Assembly: GCA_947455805.1 (NCBI GenBank)
Contig: CANGSN010000059.1
Coordinates: forward strand, 1-11,484
DNA from: Planctomycetota bacterium
GTDB taxonomy: Bacteria; Planctomycetota; UBA1135; UBA2386
Length of the DNA stretch: 11,484 bases
Direction of reading: 5' to 3'
The position numbers and the translations under genes were made by a program. Below the pieces are notes generated by a model. The model saw only the letters and a program-made list of their open reading frames with translations, made no database searches and was not told the DNA's origin. Of this stretch, positions 1 through 7,688 are shown piece by piece (position 1 is the stretch's first letter; each line of letters starts with the position of its first letter).

Positions 1-339
1 AGTCTCCTGGTGGCTGTGCACGTGGGCGATGCCGCCCTGGCTGCGCAGTTCGTCGTCGAGCCGCGCCAGCACCTCGACCATCTCGCCGTGGCGCACGCAC
101 AGGAACGCGCCGCGGCGGCGGAGCTCGGCGGCCAGTTCGTGCAGCGAACCGAGCACGAACTGCCACTGGCAGCGGTCGGATTCCGGCGCCTGCAGCAGCA
201 GCGGCTCGAAGACGTAGAGCACCACCACCGGGCCGAGGGCGGCGGCGCGGCACAGCGGTCCGTGGTCGTGCACGCGCAGGTCGCGCTTCAGCCAGACGAG
301 CTGCACGGGGCCGTGGTTCGCGGGCGATGGCTGGGGCAT
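1..339 (-). CDS. Photolyase/cryptochrome family protein, N-terminal part (gene runs off the window)
   Basis: The frame read leftwards from the ATG at 339-337 stays open to base 1, giving the first 113 residues. Residues 13-30 carry the photolyase signature WLKRDLRVHDHGPL (family form W-F-R-R-D-L-R-L-H-D-N). A hydrophobic strand (VVVLYVF, 38-44) and an alternating helix/strand pattern follow, as expected for the Rossmann-like antenna-binding domain. The visible end, residues 108-113 (HSHQET), matches the SHEETGN stretch conserved at this point in several photolyase/cryptochrome subfamilies. These flavoproteins use blue light to split UV-induced pyrimidine dimers, or act as light sensors. The FAD-binding helical domain, which would separate photolyase from cryptochrome, lies outside the window, so no gene symbol is given. 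The start is supported by AAGGAG five bases upstream. The gene is divergent from ispG. Family confidence is high; subfamily is unknown. Confidence 0.88.
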   Translation of the reverse strand, partial: MPQPSPANHGPVQLVWLKRDLRVHDHGPLCRAAALGPVVVLYVFEPLLLQAPESDRCQWQFVLGSLHELAAELRRRGAFLCVRHGEMVEVLARLDDELRSQGGIAHVHSHQET

Positions 340-344
340 GCGGG

Positions 345-350
345 CTCCTT
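345..350 (-). promoter_or_regulatory. Ribosome binding site of the photolyase-family gene
   Basis: On the minus strand the sequence reads AAGGAG, five bases before the ATG at 339. This is the only textbook Shine-Dalgarno site in the window and it fixes the photolyase start. The other genes have weak or no sites. Confidence 0.7.
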
Positions 351-433
351 CGTCGGGGGTGGCCGCCGGGACGCACGCGCGGACGCCGTCGAACAGCCGC
401 CCCCCGCCTGTCGCCGGGCCCGATGACGGCCGC

Positions 434-439
434 TATCCT
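434..439 (+). promoter_or_regulatory. Candidate -10 element of ispG (near-leaderless geometry)
   Basis: TATCCT lies exactly 10 bases before the chosen ispG ATG at 450. No Shine-Dalgarno site lies between them and no convincing -35 hexamer sits at 16-19 bases upstream. If it is a -10 box, transcription would start only a few bases before the ATG. The 110-bp gap between the divergent photolyase and ispG genes holds nothing else recognisable. The motif is short and the call is weak. Confidence 0.3.
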
Positions 440-449
440 CCGCGCCCCC

Positions 450-1661
<1,212 letters not shown>

Positions 1662-1663
1662 AG

Positions 1664-1691
1664 CGGGCGGGCCCCGGGCCCGTTCGCCCGG
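1664..1691 (+). terminator. GC-rich hairpin just after ispG, possible terminator
   Basis: Directly after the ispG stop lie two mutually exclusive stems: CGGGCG (1664-1669) with CGCCCG (1685-1690), and CCGGGC (1674-1679) with GCCCGG (1686-1691) around a 6-base loop. A run of eight C (1692-1699) follows, but there is no T-tract, so this is not a classical intrinsic terminator. It may slow polymerase or protect the mRNA end. Random GC-rich sequence forms such stems easily. Confidence 0.3.
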
Positions 1692-1749
1692 CCCCCCCCG
1701 GGATGGAGCCGACCCGGCCTTGCCTGTGGCATGGACCGGCCGCCCGTCC

Positions 1750-1755
1750 TACCTT
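1750..1755 (+). promoter_or_regulatory. Candidate -10 element upstream of the E1 gene
   Basis: TACCTT lies 30 bases before the E1 ATG at 1786 and would give a leader of roughly 24 bases. The nearest -35-like hexamer, TTGCCT at 1720-1725, is 24 bases away, too far for a normal sigma-70 spacer, so only the -10 is suggested. The call is weak. Confidence 0.22.
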
Positions 1756-1785
1756 GCCGCGCCCGCACTAGAGCCCGAAACCCGC

Positions 1786-4596
1786 ATGAAGGCTGCCAGC
1801 AAGCCCGACTTCCCCCTGATCGATCGCATCGCCCGCCGCGCCTTCGCCCACATGGTGGCGATGATCCACGTCGCCAACAACCGCGACGACGCCGACAAGA
1901 CCGACCCCAAGGTCGGCGGCCACCCGGCGGCCTGCGCCAGCAGCCTCGACTTCATGGCGGCGCTGCACCTGGTCGTCCGCCAGCCCGGCGACTTCATCTG
2001 CTGCAAACCGCACGCGTCGCCGGTCGACCACTCGCTGCACCACGCGATGGGCCTGTTCCGCCACGGCGACGGCCGCTGGTTCGACGATGCCGAAGCCGAG
2101 GCGGTGATGACCCGCCTGCGCAGCTTCAGCCACGACGGCAAGCCGGTGTTCCAGAGCTACCACGCCGAAGCCGACCCCGACGGATTCCACTTCTTCCCGT
2201 CGGGCTCGGTCGGCATCCCGCCGGTCGCCGCCGCCTACCAGTCGCTGGCGTTCCGCTACGCGCGCCAGCACGGCTGGGACGTCGACGAGCCGCACTTCTG
2301 GTGCATGATGGGCGACAGCGAGTTCCGCGAAGGCTCGCTGCTCGAGGTGCTGCCCGAGGTCGCCGAACGCGAGCTCGGCAACGTCACCTGGATCGTCGAC
2401 TACAACCGCCAGAACCTCGACGGCACGCGCATCCCGAACAACCGCGGCCTGAAGGGCACCGATGCGGACCGCATCGAAGGCACCGCGCTGGCGAACGGCT
2501 GGGAGGTCATCAATCTGCGCCACGGCCGCTTCCGCGAGTCGGTGTTCGGCAAGAAGGGCGGCGAGGCGCTGCGCAAGGTGTTCGAGCGCGGCTTCACGGA
2601 CTACCACTACCAGGCGCTGCTGTGGAAGCGGGACGCAAGGCTGATGCGCGAGGCCGTGGTCGCCGAGGACAAGGCCTGCAAGGCGCTGATCGAGTCGCTG
2701 AGCGATCAGGACGTCGTGCGCCTGTTCTACGACACCGGCGGCCACGACCACGAAGCGATCGTCGCCGCGTTCGAGCAGAGCAAGAAGGACAAGCGCCGGC
2801 CAACGCTGATCATCGCCCACACGGTGAAGGGCCGCGGCCTGCAGTGCGTCGCCGCCAACGGCAACCACTCGGCGATGCCCGAGGAGAGCGAAGTGGCCGC
2901 GATCCTGAAGGAACAGGGCCTGTCGCTCGAGCGCCCGTTCGCGCGCTTTTCGCCGAACAGCGAGGAAGGCAGGTTCCTGACCCAGCGCGGCCTCGAACTG
3001 CGCCTCGGCATCGAGGCGCTGGAGGCGCAGCGCGACGCCAACCGCGCGCGTGTGCAGGCGCAGATCGAGCAGCAGGGCGGCATGCCGGAGTCGCTCGACA
3101 TCAACCTGAAGATGGCGCCGACCACGCACACGCAGTGGATGTGGGGCCAGCTCGCCGCCAAGCTCGTGCGCATCGGCGTCTACGACGAACTCGCCAAGGC
3201 CGGCAAGGGACAGAAGGCCGGCAAGGCGCCGACGCCCGACGAAGCGAAGTGGAACCCGCTCGCCGACCTGATGATGACGATGGCGCCGGACGTCGGCACG
3301 TCGACCAACATCAACCCGGCGATGGACGAGAAGATCTTCGGGCCCAAGCACGACGAGAACTGGGAGAGCAAGCTCGACCTGCACGAGCGCCTGCGCCCGG
3401 AGCTGGCGCCGACCGACGAGGCGTGGACGCGGCACATCCGCTTCGAGATCGCCGAGGCCAACTGCATGTCGGCGCTCGGCAGCTTCGGCAAGATGGGCTA
3501 CTTCGCCGGCATCCCCTTCCTGCCGCTGATGACGGTCTACGACTTCTTCATCAAGCGGGCACTCGACCAGCTGTACTACAACCTCTACTGGGGCTCGTCG
3601 TTCGTGCTGGTCGGCACGCCGAGCGGCATCACGCTCGCCCCCGAGGGCGCGCAGCACAGCTGGAAGAGCGACATCCAGATCCCGAACCTGATCACCTGGG
3701 AGCCGGCGTTCGCGATCGAGATGGAGTGGATCCTGTGCGACGCGATCCGCCGCCACTTCGCCGGCGACAACAAGGGCCGCAGCGGTGTCCTGATCCGCGC
3801 GGTGACGCGCGCGCTGCACCAGAACCAGCTGCTCGAGTGGCTGAAGAAGCAGGCGCGCTGGAAGCGCGAGATGCCGGCCGGCGCCGAGCTCGGCCTGACC
3901 GCGCAGGACGGCGGCCTGCACGAAGCCGAAGTGCCGCACGCGTCCGACGCCGAGATCCTGGCGGCGCTGAAGCACGACGTGCTTGCCGGCGGCTACCGCC
4001 TGATCGACTGGCGCGGCTACCGCGGCTACCAGCCGGGCGAGAACGTCGTCGAGCTGTTCGTCATGGGTGCTCTGGTGCCCGAGGCCATCGGTGCTTCGCA
4101 GCAGCTGCTCGACCGCGGCGTCTACGCCAACGTCACCGTCGTCACTTCGCCGGACCTGCTGTGCGGCGAGATGGCGCGCAAGACGGACTTCCGGCACCTG
4201 GTGCAGACCCTGGGCGTCACCGGCAAGCTGCACCTGCGCCCCGCCGGCGGCAAGAGCGGCCCGCTCGGCCCGGGCGACGCCATCGACCTCGCCGGCCGCC
4301 GCGTGCCGATCGTGTCGGTGCACGACGGCGAGATCGGCCTGCTCGACAACCTGGGCTCGATCGTCGGCGTGCCGCAGCTCGCCAAGGCCGTCGTCAAGTT
4401 CAGCAAATCGGGCACGCCGGCGCACATCTTCCAGTACCACGGCCTGCACCCGGCCGGCATCGCCGACGCCTGCGGCCAGGTGCTGGCGCAGACGGCGATG
4501 GAGCACGTGCAGCTGCACCCCGAAGCCGTGGCGCGGCTGCGCGACCAGAAGGCTCCCGCCGGCGACTGGCGCGAGCTCTGGCCGAATCCGGTGTAG
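1786..4596 (+). CDS. aceE: Homodimeric thiamine-diphosphate 2-oxoacid dehydrogenase E1 (AceE/MdeB-like, probably pyruvate dehydrogenase E1)
   Basis: E1 decarboxylates a 2-oxoacid, normally pyruvate, and passes the acyl group to lipoyl-E2. The 936-residue product has the single-chain transketolase-like layout. The ThDP/Mg2+ half contains GGH (44-46), the GDSEF motif (176-180) and the DYNRQNLDG segment (Asn207). A linker region of about 380-545 includes a short Gly/Lys/Ala-rich stretch near 472. The second half has a Glu-rich EIAEANCMSALG element near 554 where the catalytic Glu of AceE is expected, then the PSGITLAPEGAQH segment. A transketolase-like C-terminal domain closes the protein. The first motif set resembles the MdeB-like branch (DYNRQ-LDG) more than E. 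coli AceE (NCNLQRLDG), so 2-oxobutyrate is an alternative substrate. The roughly 80-residue N-terminal E2-binding region of E. coli AceE is absent, although total length exceeds 887. The start is the ATG just before the conserved helix LIDRIARRAF; no ribosome binding site is visible. No E2 or E3 gene is adjacent. Confidence 0.85.
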   Translation: MKAASKPDFPLIDRIARRAFAHMVAMIHVANNRDDADKTDPKVGGHPAACASSLDFMAALHLVVRQPGDFICCKPHASPVDHSLHHAMGLFRHGDGRWFDDAEAEAVMTRLRSFSHDGKPVFQSYHAEADPDGFHFFPSGSVGIPPVAAAYQSLAFRYARQHGWDVDEPHFWCMMGDSEFREGSLLEVLPEVAERELGNVTWIVDYNRQNLDGTRIPNNRGLKGTDADRIEGTALANGWEVINLRHGRFRESVFGKKGGEALRKVFERGFTDYHYQALLWKRDARLMREAVVAEDKACKALIESLSDQDVVRLFYDTGGHDHEAIVAAFEQSKKDKRRPTLIIAHTVKGRGLQCVAANGNHSAMPEESEVAAILKEQGLSLERPFARFSPNSEEGRFLTQRGLELRLGIEALEAQRDANRARVQAQIEQQGGMPESLDINLKMAPTTHTQWMWGQLAAKLVRIGVYDELAKAGKGQKAGKAPTPDEAKWNPLADLMMTMAPDVGTSTNINPAMDEKIFGPKHDENWESKLDLHERLRPELAPTDEAWTRHIRFEIAEANCMSALGSFGKMGYFAGIPFLPLMTVYDFFIKRALDQLYYNLYWGSSFVLVGTPSGITLAPEGAQHSWKSDIQIPNLITWEPAFAIEMEWILCDAIRRHFAGDNKGRSGVLIRAVTRALHQNQLLEWLKKQARWKREMPAGAELGLTAQDGGLHEAEVPHASDAEILAALKHDVLAGGYRLIDWRGYRGYQPGENVVELFVMGALVPEAIGASQQLLDRGVYANVTVVTSPDLLCGEMARKTDFRHLVQTLGVTGKLHLRPAGGKSGPLGPGDAIDLAGRRVPIVSVHDGEIGLLDNLGSIVGVPQLAKAVVKFSKSGTPAHIFQYHGLHPAGIADACGQVLAQTAMEHVQLHPEAVARLRDQKAPAGDWRELWPNPV

Positions 4597-4602
4597 TTTC
4601 GC

Positions 4603-4654
4603 CGCCGTGTCGTAGAGACGGCGCGGAGTGCGCGGGCCGCCGTGCGCGGCCCGC
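4603..4654 (+). terminator. Two consecutive hairpins between the E1 and protease genes
   Basis: The first is CGCCGT (4603-4608) with ACGGCG (4618-4623) around nine bases. The second is a perfect 9-bp stem, GCGGGCCGC (4632-4640) with GCGGCCCGC (4646-4654), around CGTGC. The second ends 26 bases before the protease ATG. There is no T-tract. They could form a Rho-independent-like terminator for the E1 transcript or a leader structure for the protease gene. A GTG at 4642, in frame with the protease, falls inside the second hairpin, which argues against it as the start. Confidence 0.4.
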
Positions 4655-4680
4655 AACGATCCACCACGACGAACCCGCCG

Positions 4681-5862
4681 ATGAACGCCTATCCGCCGTT
4701 CGCTCCCCGCCGCCAGAGTCCGCTGCCGCTGCTGATGGCCGGCGCCGCCTTCGTGCTGGCGAGCTACCTGCTGCTCGACCGCGGCGGCTGGTTCACGCCG
4801 CCGCCGAGCGCCGAGCCGCGGGCGGTGGCGCCGCGCGGCGATCTCGCGGCGCTCGAGCAGACGTTCGTCGAGGTGTTCGAACGCTGCTCGCCGTCGGTCG
4901 CGCACATCAACACCAGCTCGCTGGTGCGCACGCGCTACGGCGGCGTCGCGCAGACGCAGGGCTCGGGCAGCGGCTTCGTCTGGGACAAGTCCGGCATCGT
5001 CGTCACCAACCACCACGTGGTCGCCAACGCGCGCGAGGTGCAGGTCACGGTCGCCGGCAAGAACTTCCGCGCCGACGTGCTGGCGTCGTCGCCGAACCAC
5101 GACCTCGCGGTGCTGCGCCTGCGCGGCAAGGTCGACACGCTGCAGCCGCTCGCCCTCGGCACCTCGGCGGACCTGAAGGTCGGCCAGACCGCGATCGCGA
5201 TCGGCAACCCGTTCGGCTTCGACCAGACGATGACGACCGGCATCGTCAGCGCGCTGAACCGCACGATCGAGACCAACGAGAACCAGAACCTGATGCACGG
5301 CCTGATCCAGGTCGACGCCGCGATCAACCCCGGCAACTCCGGCGGCCCGCTGCTCGACTCGGCCGGCCGGCTGATCGGCGTCACCACCGCGATCTACTCG
5401 CCGAGTGGTGCGTCGGCGGGCATCGGCTTCGCGGTGCCGGTCGACACCGTCAACGCCATCGTGCCGCGCCTGCTCGGCGGCAAGTCGACGACGGCGATCC
5501 TCGGCGTGAAGGGCGCCTACGACTACCCGGCCTACCGGCTCGATCCCGACCTCGGCTTCGCTTCGGGCGCCATCGTGACCGAGGTCCAGGACGGCTACGG
5601 CGCCGCCGCCGCCGGCCTGCGGCCGTTCCGCATCAAGCCGACACCGCGCGGCGAGGTCGTCGAGCAGTACGGCGACGTCATCGTCGCCATCGACGACAAG
5701 CCGGTGCGCAGCTTCGACGAACTGCCGCGCGCGCTGTCGAGCCGCAAGCCGGGCGACGTCGTGCGCGTGCTGGCGGTGCGCGGCCTGCCCGACCGTCCGG
5801 AGACGGTGGAGCTGCGGGTGCAGTTGTCGGCGCAAGGCGAAGGCGTTCGCTCCGGCACCTGA
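4681..5862 (+). CDS. Membrane-anchored HtrA/Deg-family serine protease with one PDZ domain
   Basis: This is a trypsin-fold protease of envelope quality control, which degrades or refolds damaged exported proteins. The 393-residue product begins with a short basic stretch and one hydrophobic segment (about 15-33) that fits an uncleaved N-terminal anchor with the bulk outside the cytoplasm. A Pro-rich linker (39-51) follows. The catalytic triad is visible: His112 in TNHHVV, Asp141 in NHDLAVL, Ser220 in NPGNSGGPL. The protease domain covers about 60-265. A single PDZ domain runs from about 272 to 385, with GAIVTEVQDGYGAAAAGL and GDVIVAIDDKPV as its recognisable strands and a short insertion (RIKPTPRGEVVEQY, 317-330) between them. 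This layout resembles single-PDZ DegS or plant Deg1/Deg8 more than two-PDZ DegP. ATG 4681 is preferred to GTG 4642 because the extra residues would lie before the anchor and inside a hairpin. No specific symbol is assigned. Confidence 0.92.
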   Translation: MNAYPPFAPRRQSPLPLLMAGAAFVLASYLLLDRGGWFTPPPSAEPRAVAPRGDLAALEQTFVEVFERCSPSVAHINTSSLVRTRYGGVAQTQGSGSGFVWDKSGIVVTNHHVVANAREVQVTVAGKNFRADVLASSPNHDLAVLRLRGKVDTLQPLALGTSADLKVGQTAIAIGNPFGFDQTMTTGIVSALNRTIETNENQNLMHGLIQVDAAINPGNSGGPLLDSAGRLIGVTTAIYSPSGASAGIGFAVPVDTVNAIVPRLLGGKSTTAILGVKGAYDYPAYRLDPDLGFASGAIVTEVQDGYGAAAAGLRPFRIKPTPRGEVVEQYGDVIVAIDDKPVRSFDELPRALSSRKPGDVVRVLAVRGLPDRPETVELRVQLSAQGEGVRSGT

Positions 5863-5881
5863 CCCAAGCACTCCGTGGTCG

Positions 5882-5908
5882 CATCGCGTCCACGCCGAGC
5901 CCGCGATG
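5882..5908 (+). other. Inverted repeat in the gap after the protease gene
   Basis: CATCGCG (5882-5888) and CGCGATG (5902-5908) could pair around a 13-base loop, 19 bases after the protease stop. No T-run follows. The rest of this 155-bp gap (5863-6017) shows nothing recognisable, apart from a CGTCCACG octamer that occurs twice. Confidence 0.25.
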
Positions 5909-6017
5909 GACAACCGGCGTCCACGGCGCCCCACCCGAACGGCCACCTCCTTCCGGACGAACCGCGCCGACGCAGGCACGTTCGTTGCGCACCACGCCTC
6001 GCCACGCACCGCCGACC

Positions 6018-7238
6018 ATGAACCTCCGATCCCGCCTCGTCTCGCCCCTGTTCCCGCTGGCCCTGGCCGCGACGCTGCACGCGCAATCGGCCGCTCCCGC
6101 AGCACCCGCTGCCCCGCAGGCACCCGCCCTCTCCGCCGCACGCAGCAAGGGCCTCGCCTGGCTGCTGCAGCAGCAGAAGGACGGCGTGTTCGTGGTCAGC
6201 ATGCGCGGCCGCGAGATGCGCGATCCGGGGCTGTCGGCGTTCGGCCTGATGGCGCTGCAGACGAAGCCGAAGGAACTGCGCACCGCCGACGAGCAGAAGG
6301 TCGTCGACCAGGGCATCGCCTGGCTGCTGACGCAGCAGAACGAGGACGGCACGTTCGGCCAGCGCCAGCCGAACTACGTGACCTGCGTCGCCGTCGGCGC
6401 CCTGACCCGCGCCGGCAACCCCGCGCACGAGCCGGTGCTGAAGAAGGCGCAGCGCAGCATCCTGGTGTTCCAGCACCTCGAGAGCAGCGGCTACAGCCCG
6501 AGCGATCCCGACTACGGCTCGATCGGCTACGACAGCAAGTCGCGCGGCGACCTCAGCAACCTGCACTTCTCGCTCGAAGCGCTGCGCGCGACCGGGCTGC
6601 CGCAGGACCACGAGGCGCTGCAGAAGGCGCTCGTCTTCCTGCAGCGCACGCAGAACCTGAAGAGCGTGAACGACCACCGCGCCAAGACCGACGGCTCGGT
6701 CGAAGGCGGCGAGAAGGGCCCGCCGGTCGAAGCGGTCGCCGGCGACGACGGCGGCGCGGTCTACTTCCCCGGCAACAGCCCGGCCGGCTACCTGAAGAAC
6801 CCCGACGGCACGGTCGTGCCGCGCAGCTACGGCTCGATGACCTATGCGCTGCTGAAGGCCTACACGCTCGCCGGCGTCAAGAAGGACGATCCGCGCGTGC
6901 AGGCCGCCGTGCGCTGGATCGGCGAGCACTGGGACCTGACCGGCAATCCGGGCAACTACGACCCGAAGGACGAGCAGGCCAAGTTCCACGGCCAGTTCTA
7001 CGGCTATGTGCTGCTGGCGCAGGCGCTCGACGCCGCCGGCCTCGACGAAGTGGCGACCAAGGACAAGGACGGCAAGACGGTGATGGTCGCGTGGCGCCCG
7101 GCGCTGAGGCAGCAACTGGAGAGCATGCAGCAGGCGGACGGCTCGTGGGTCAATCAGGGCAGCGACCGCTTCTTCGAGAACGTGCCGCTGCTCTGCACCA
7201 GCTACGCGCTGGTCGCGCTCGAGCTCTGCCGGAACTGA
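6018..7238 (+). CDS. Secreted protein with prenyltransferase/squalene-oxidase repeats (alpha/alpha toroid)
   Basis: The 406-residue product starts with a Sec signal peptide (MNLRSRLVSP, then a hydrophobic core 11-20, likely cut near HAQ|SA at 23). An Ala/Pro-rich linker (25-40) follows. The rest is made of helical repeats of the prenyltransferase/squalene-cyclase type: GLAWLLQQQKDG (45-56), GIAWLLTQQNEDGTFG (99-114), AVRWIGEHW (297-305) and LESMQQADGSWVN (367-379). Each has a helix ending in Q-x(1-3)-D-G-x-[FW]. The terpene cyclase DxDD acid motif is absent (the closest is GDDGG, 242-246), and the protein is exported, so enzymatic cyclisation of a polyprenoid is unlikely. The fold is also used for protein or glycan binding and by lyases. 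Function is unknown. It lies 155 bp after the HtrA-like gene in the same direction, so a shared envelope role is possible but unproven. No ribosome binding site is visible. The ATG is chosen because the signal peptide begins there. Confidence 0.87.
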   Translation: MNLRSRLVSPLFPLALAATLHAQSAAPAAPAAPQAPALSAARSKGLAWLLQQQKDGVFVVSMRGREMRDPGLSAFGLMALQTKPKELRTADEQKVVDQGIAWLLTQQNEDGTFGQRQPNYVTCVAVGALTRAGNPAHEPVLKKAQRSILVFQHLESSGYSPSDPDYGSIGYDSKSRGDLSNLHFSLEALRATGLPQDHEALQKALVFLQRTQNLKSVNDHRAKTDGSVEGGEKGPPVEAVAGDDGGAVYFPGNSPAGYLKNPDGTVVPRSYGSMTYALLKAYTLAGVKKDDPRVQAAVRWIGEHWDLTGNPGNYDPKDEQAKFHGQFYGYVLLAQALDAAGLDEVATKDKDGKTVMVAWRPALRQQLESMQQADGSWVNQGSDRFFENVPLLCTSYALVALELCRN

Positions 7239-7340
7239 TCCCTTCGTTGTTGGTGGCGCCGTAAGTCCTGGAGCCACCGTCGCCGCATCGGCTGGCGCGG
7301 TGGGAACAACACGCAAGGGATCACTTCCAGGACCGATCCC
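7236..7340. repeat. Nested and interleaved inverted repeats in the convergent gap
   Basis: Between the convergent toroid and GIY-YIG genes lie several perfect inverted repeats: TGATCCCTT (7236-7244, overlapping the toroid stop) with AAGGGATCA (7315-7323); GTCCTGGA (7265-7272) with TCCAGGAC (7326-7333); and GGGATC (7317-7322) with GATCCC (7335-7340). Inside them GGTGGC/GCCACC and CCACCG/CGGTGG arms compete for the same bases. The first two pairs interleave as left-left-right-right. It may be a bidirectional terminator or a small repeat unit. There is no T-tract in either direction. Confidence 0.5.
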
Positions 7341-7366
7341 TGCCGGGCCTGCTACTGCCGGGCCTG
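7340..7366. repeat. Short tandem duplication across the end of the GIY-YIG gene
   Basis: The 12-mer CTGCCGGGCCTG occurs at 7340-7351 and again at 7355-7366, separated only by CTA, which is the GIY-YIG stop codon on the minus strand. The second copy encodes the last four residues (QARQ) and the first is its untranslated duplicate just past the stop. Confidence 0.6.
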
Positions 7367-7651
7367 GGACAGCCAGCCGCGCGGCAGGCCGCCTTGCACG
7401 AGCTGCTCTTTCTGCGCCTTCGCCAGCCGCTTGATCCGCGCCTCGAGCTTCAGGGCCGTGCTGCGCGAACCGACCTTGCGCGTGAACGCGAGCTGCAGCG
7501 GCCCGCGGCCGCGCAGGGCCTTGGCGCCGCGGCCCTGTTCGTGTTGCTGCAGGCGGCGCGGGACGTCGTTGGTGATGCCGGTGTAGAGCGCGCCGTCGGT
7601 GGTGCGGATCAGGTAGATCGACCAGGGTGCAGTGGTGCGGCGCGCGGCCAT
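7352..7651 (-). CDS. GIY-YIG nuclease-fold protein (YhbQ/UPF0213-like)
   Basis: A 99-residue protein that is a single GIY-YIG domain. The motif pair is IYLI (Tyr13) and LYTGITND (Tyr23, Gly25) with the spacing of the family. The conserved Arg lies in PRRLQQH (32-33), and the catalytic Glu is Glu70 in the ALKLEARIKRL helix. Small stand-alone proteins of this type (E. coli YhbQ, UPF0213) bind or cut nucleic acid in vitro, and their cellular role is poorly defined. All expected catalytic residues are present. The frame stays open far upstream, but residues before this ATG are Arg/Ser/Cys-rich shadow sequence of the neighbouring gene, so ATG 7651 is chosen; the domain starts ten residues later. 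It follows the GT87-like gene by 37 bp in the same direction and converges with the toroid gene. Confidence 0.88.
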   Translation of the reverse strand: MAARRTTAPWSIYLIRTTDGALYTGITNDVPRRLQQHEQGRGAKALRGRGPLQLAFTRKVGSRSTALKLEARIKRLAKAQKEQLVQGGLPRGWLSQARQ

Positions 7652-7661
7652 CGGCGACAGC

Positions 7662-7667
7662 ACGGTA
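7662..7667 (-). promoter_or_regulatory. Candidate extended -10 element of the GIY-YIG gene
   Basis: On the minus strand the sequence reads TGCTACCGT, an extended -10-like motif whose hexamer TACCGT ends 10 bases before the ATG at 7651. This is the same spacing as TATCCT before ispG. No Shine-Dalgarno site and no clear -35 are present. It lies in the 37-bp gap after the GT87-like gene and could give the small gene its own near-leaderless transcript. Confidence 0.28.
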
Positions 7668-7688
7668 GCAGGGTCGTGCAGCAAGCCC

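Noticed and set aside
327..449. Upstream in-frame start codons for ispG at 327 and 423
   Set aside because: The added residues are unconserved, and the 327 start would overlap the start of the divergent photolyase gene. ATG 450 gives the usual IspG N-terminus.
1720..1755. TTGCCT...TACCTT as a full sigma-70 promoter for the E1 gene
   Set aside because: The spacer is 24 bases, well beyond the normal 16-19. The nearby TGGCAT was also considered as half of a sigma-54 site, but no GC element follows at the right distance.
1768..6141. A 1457-codon open frame on the minus strand, antisense to E1 and the protease
   Set aside because: It is rich in Arg, Ala, Val, Asp and His with no domain pattern, while the plus-strand frames there encode well-known enzymes with all catalytic motifs.
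1731..7238. An 1835-codon open frame on the plus strand covering E1, the protease and the toroid gene
   Set aside because: Only its last 406 codons are a real gene. The rest is Arg/Ala/Pro-rich shadow of genes in other frames, a result of the high GC content.
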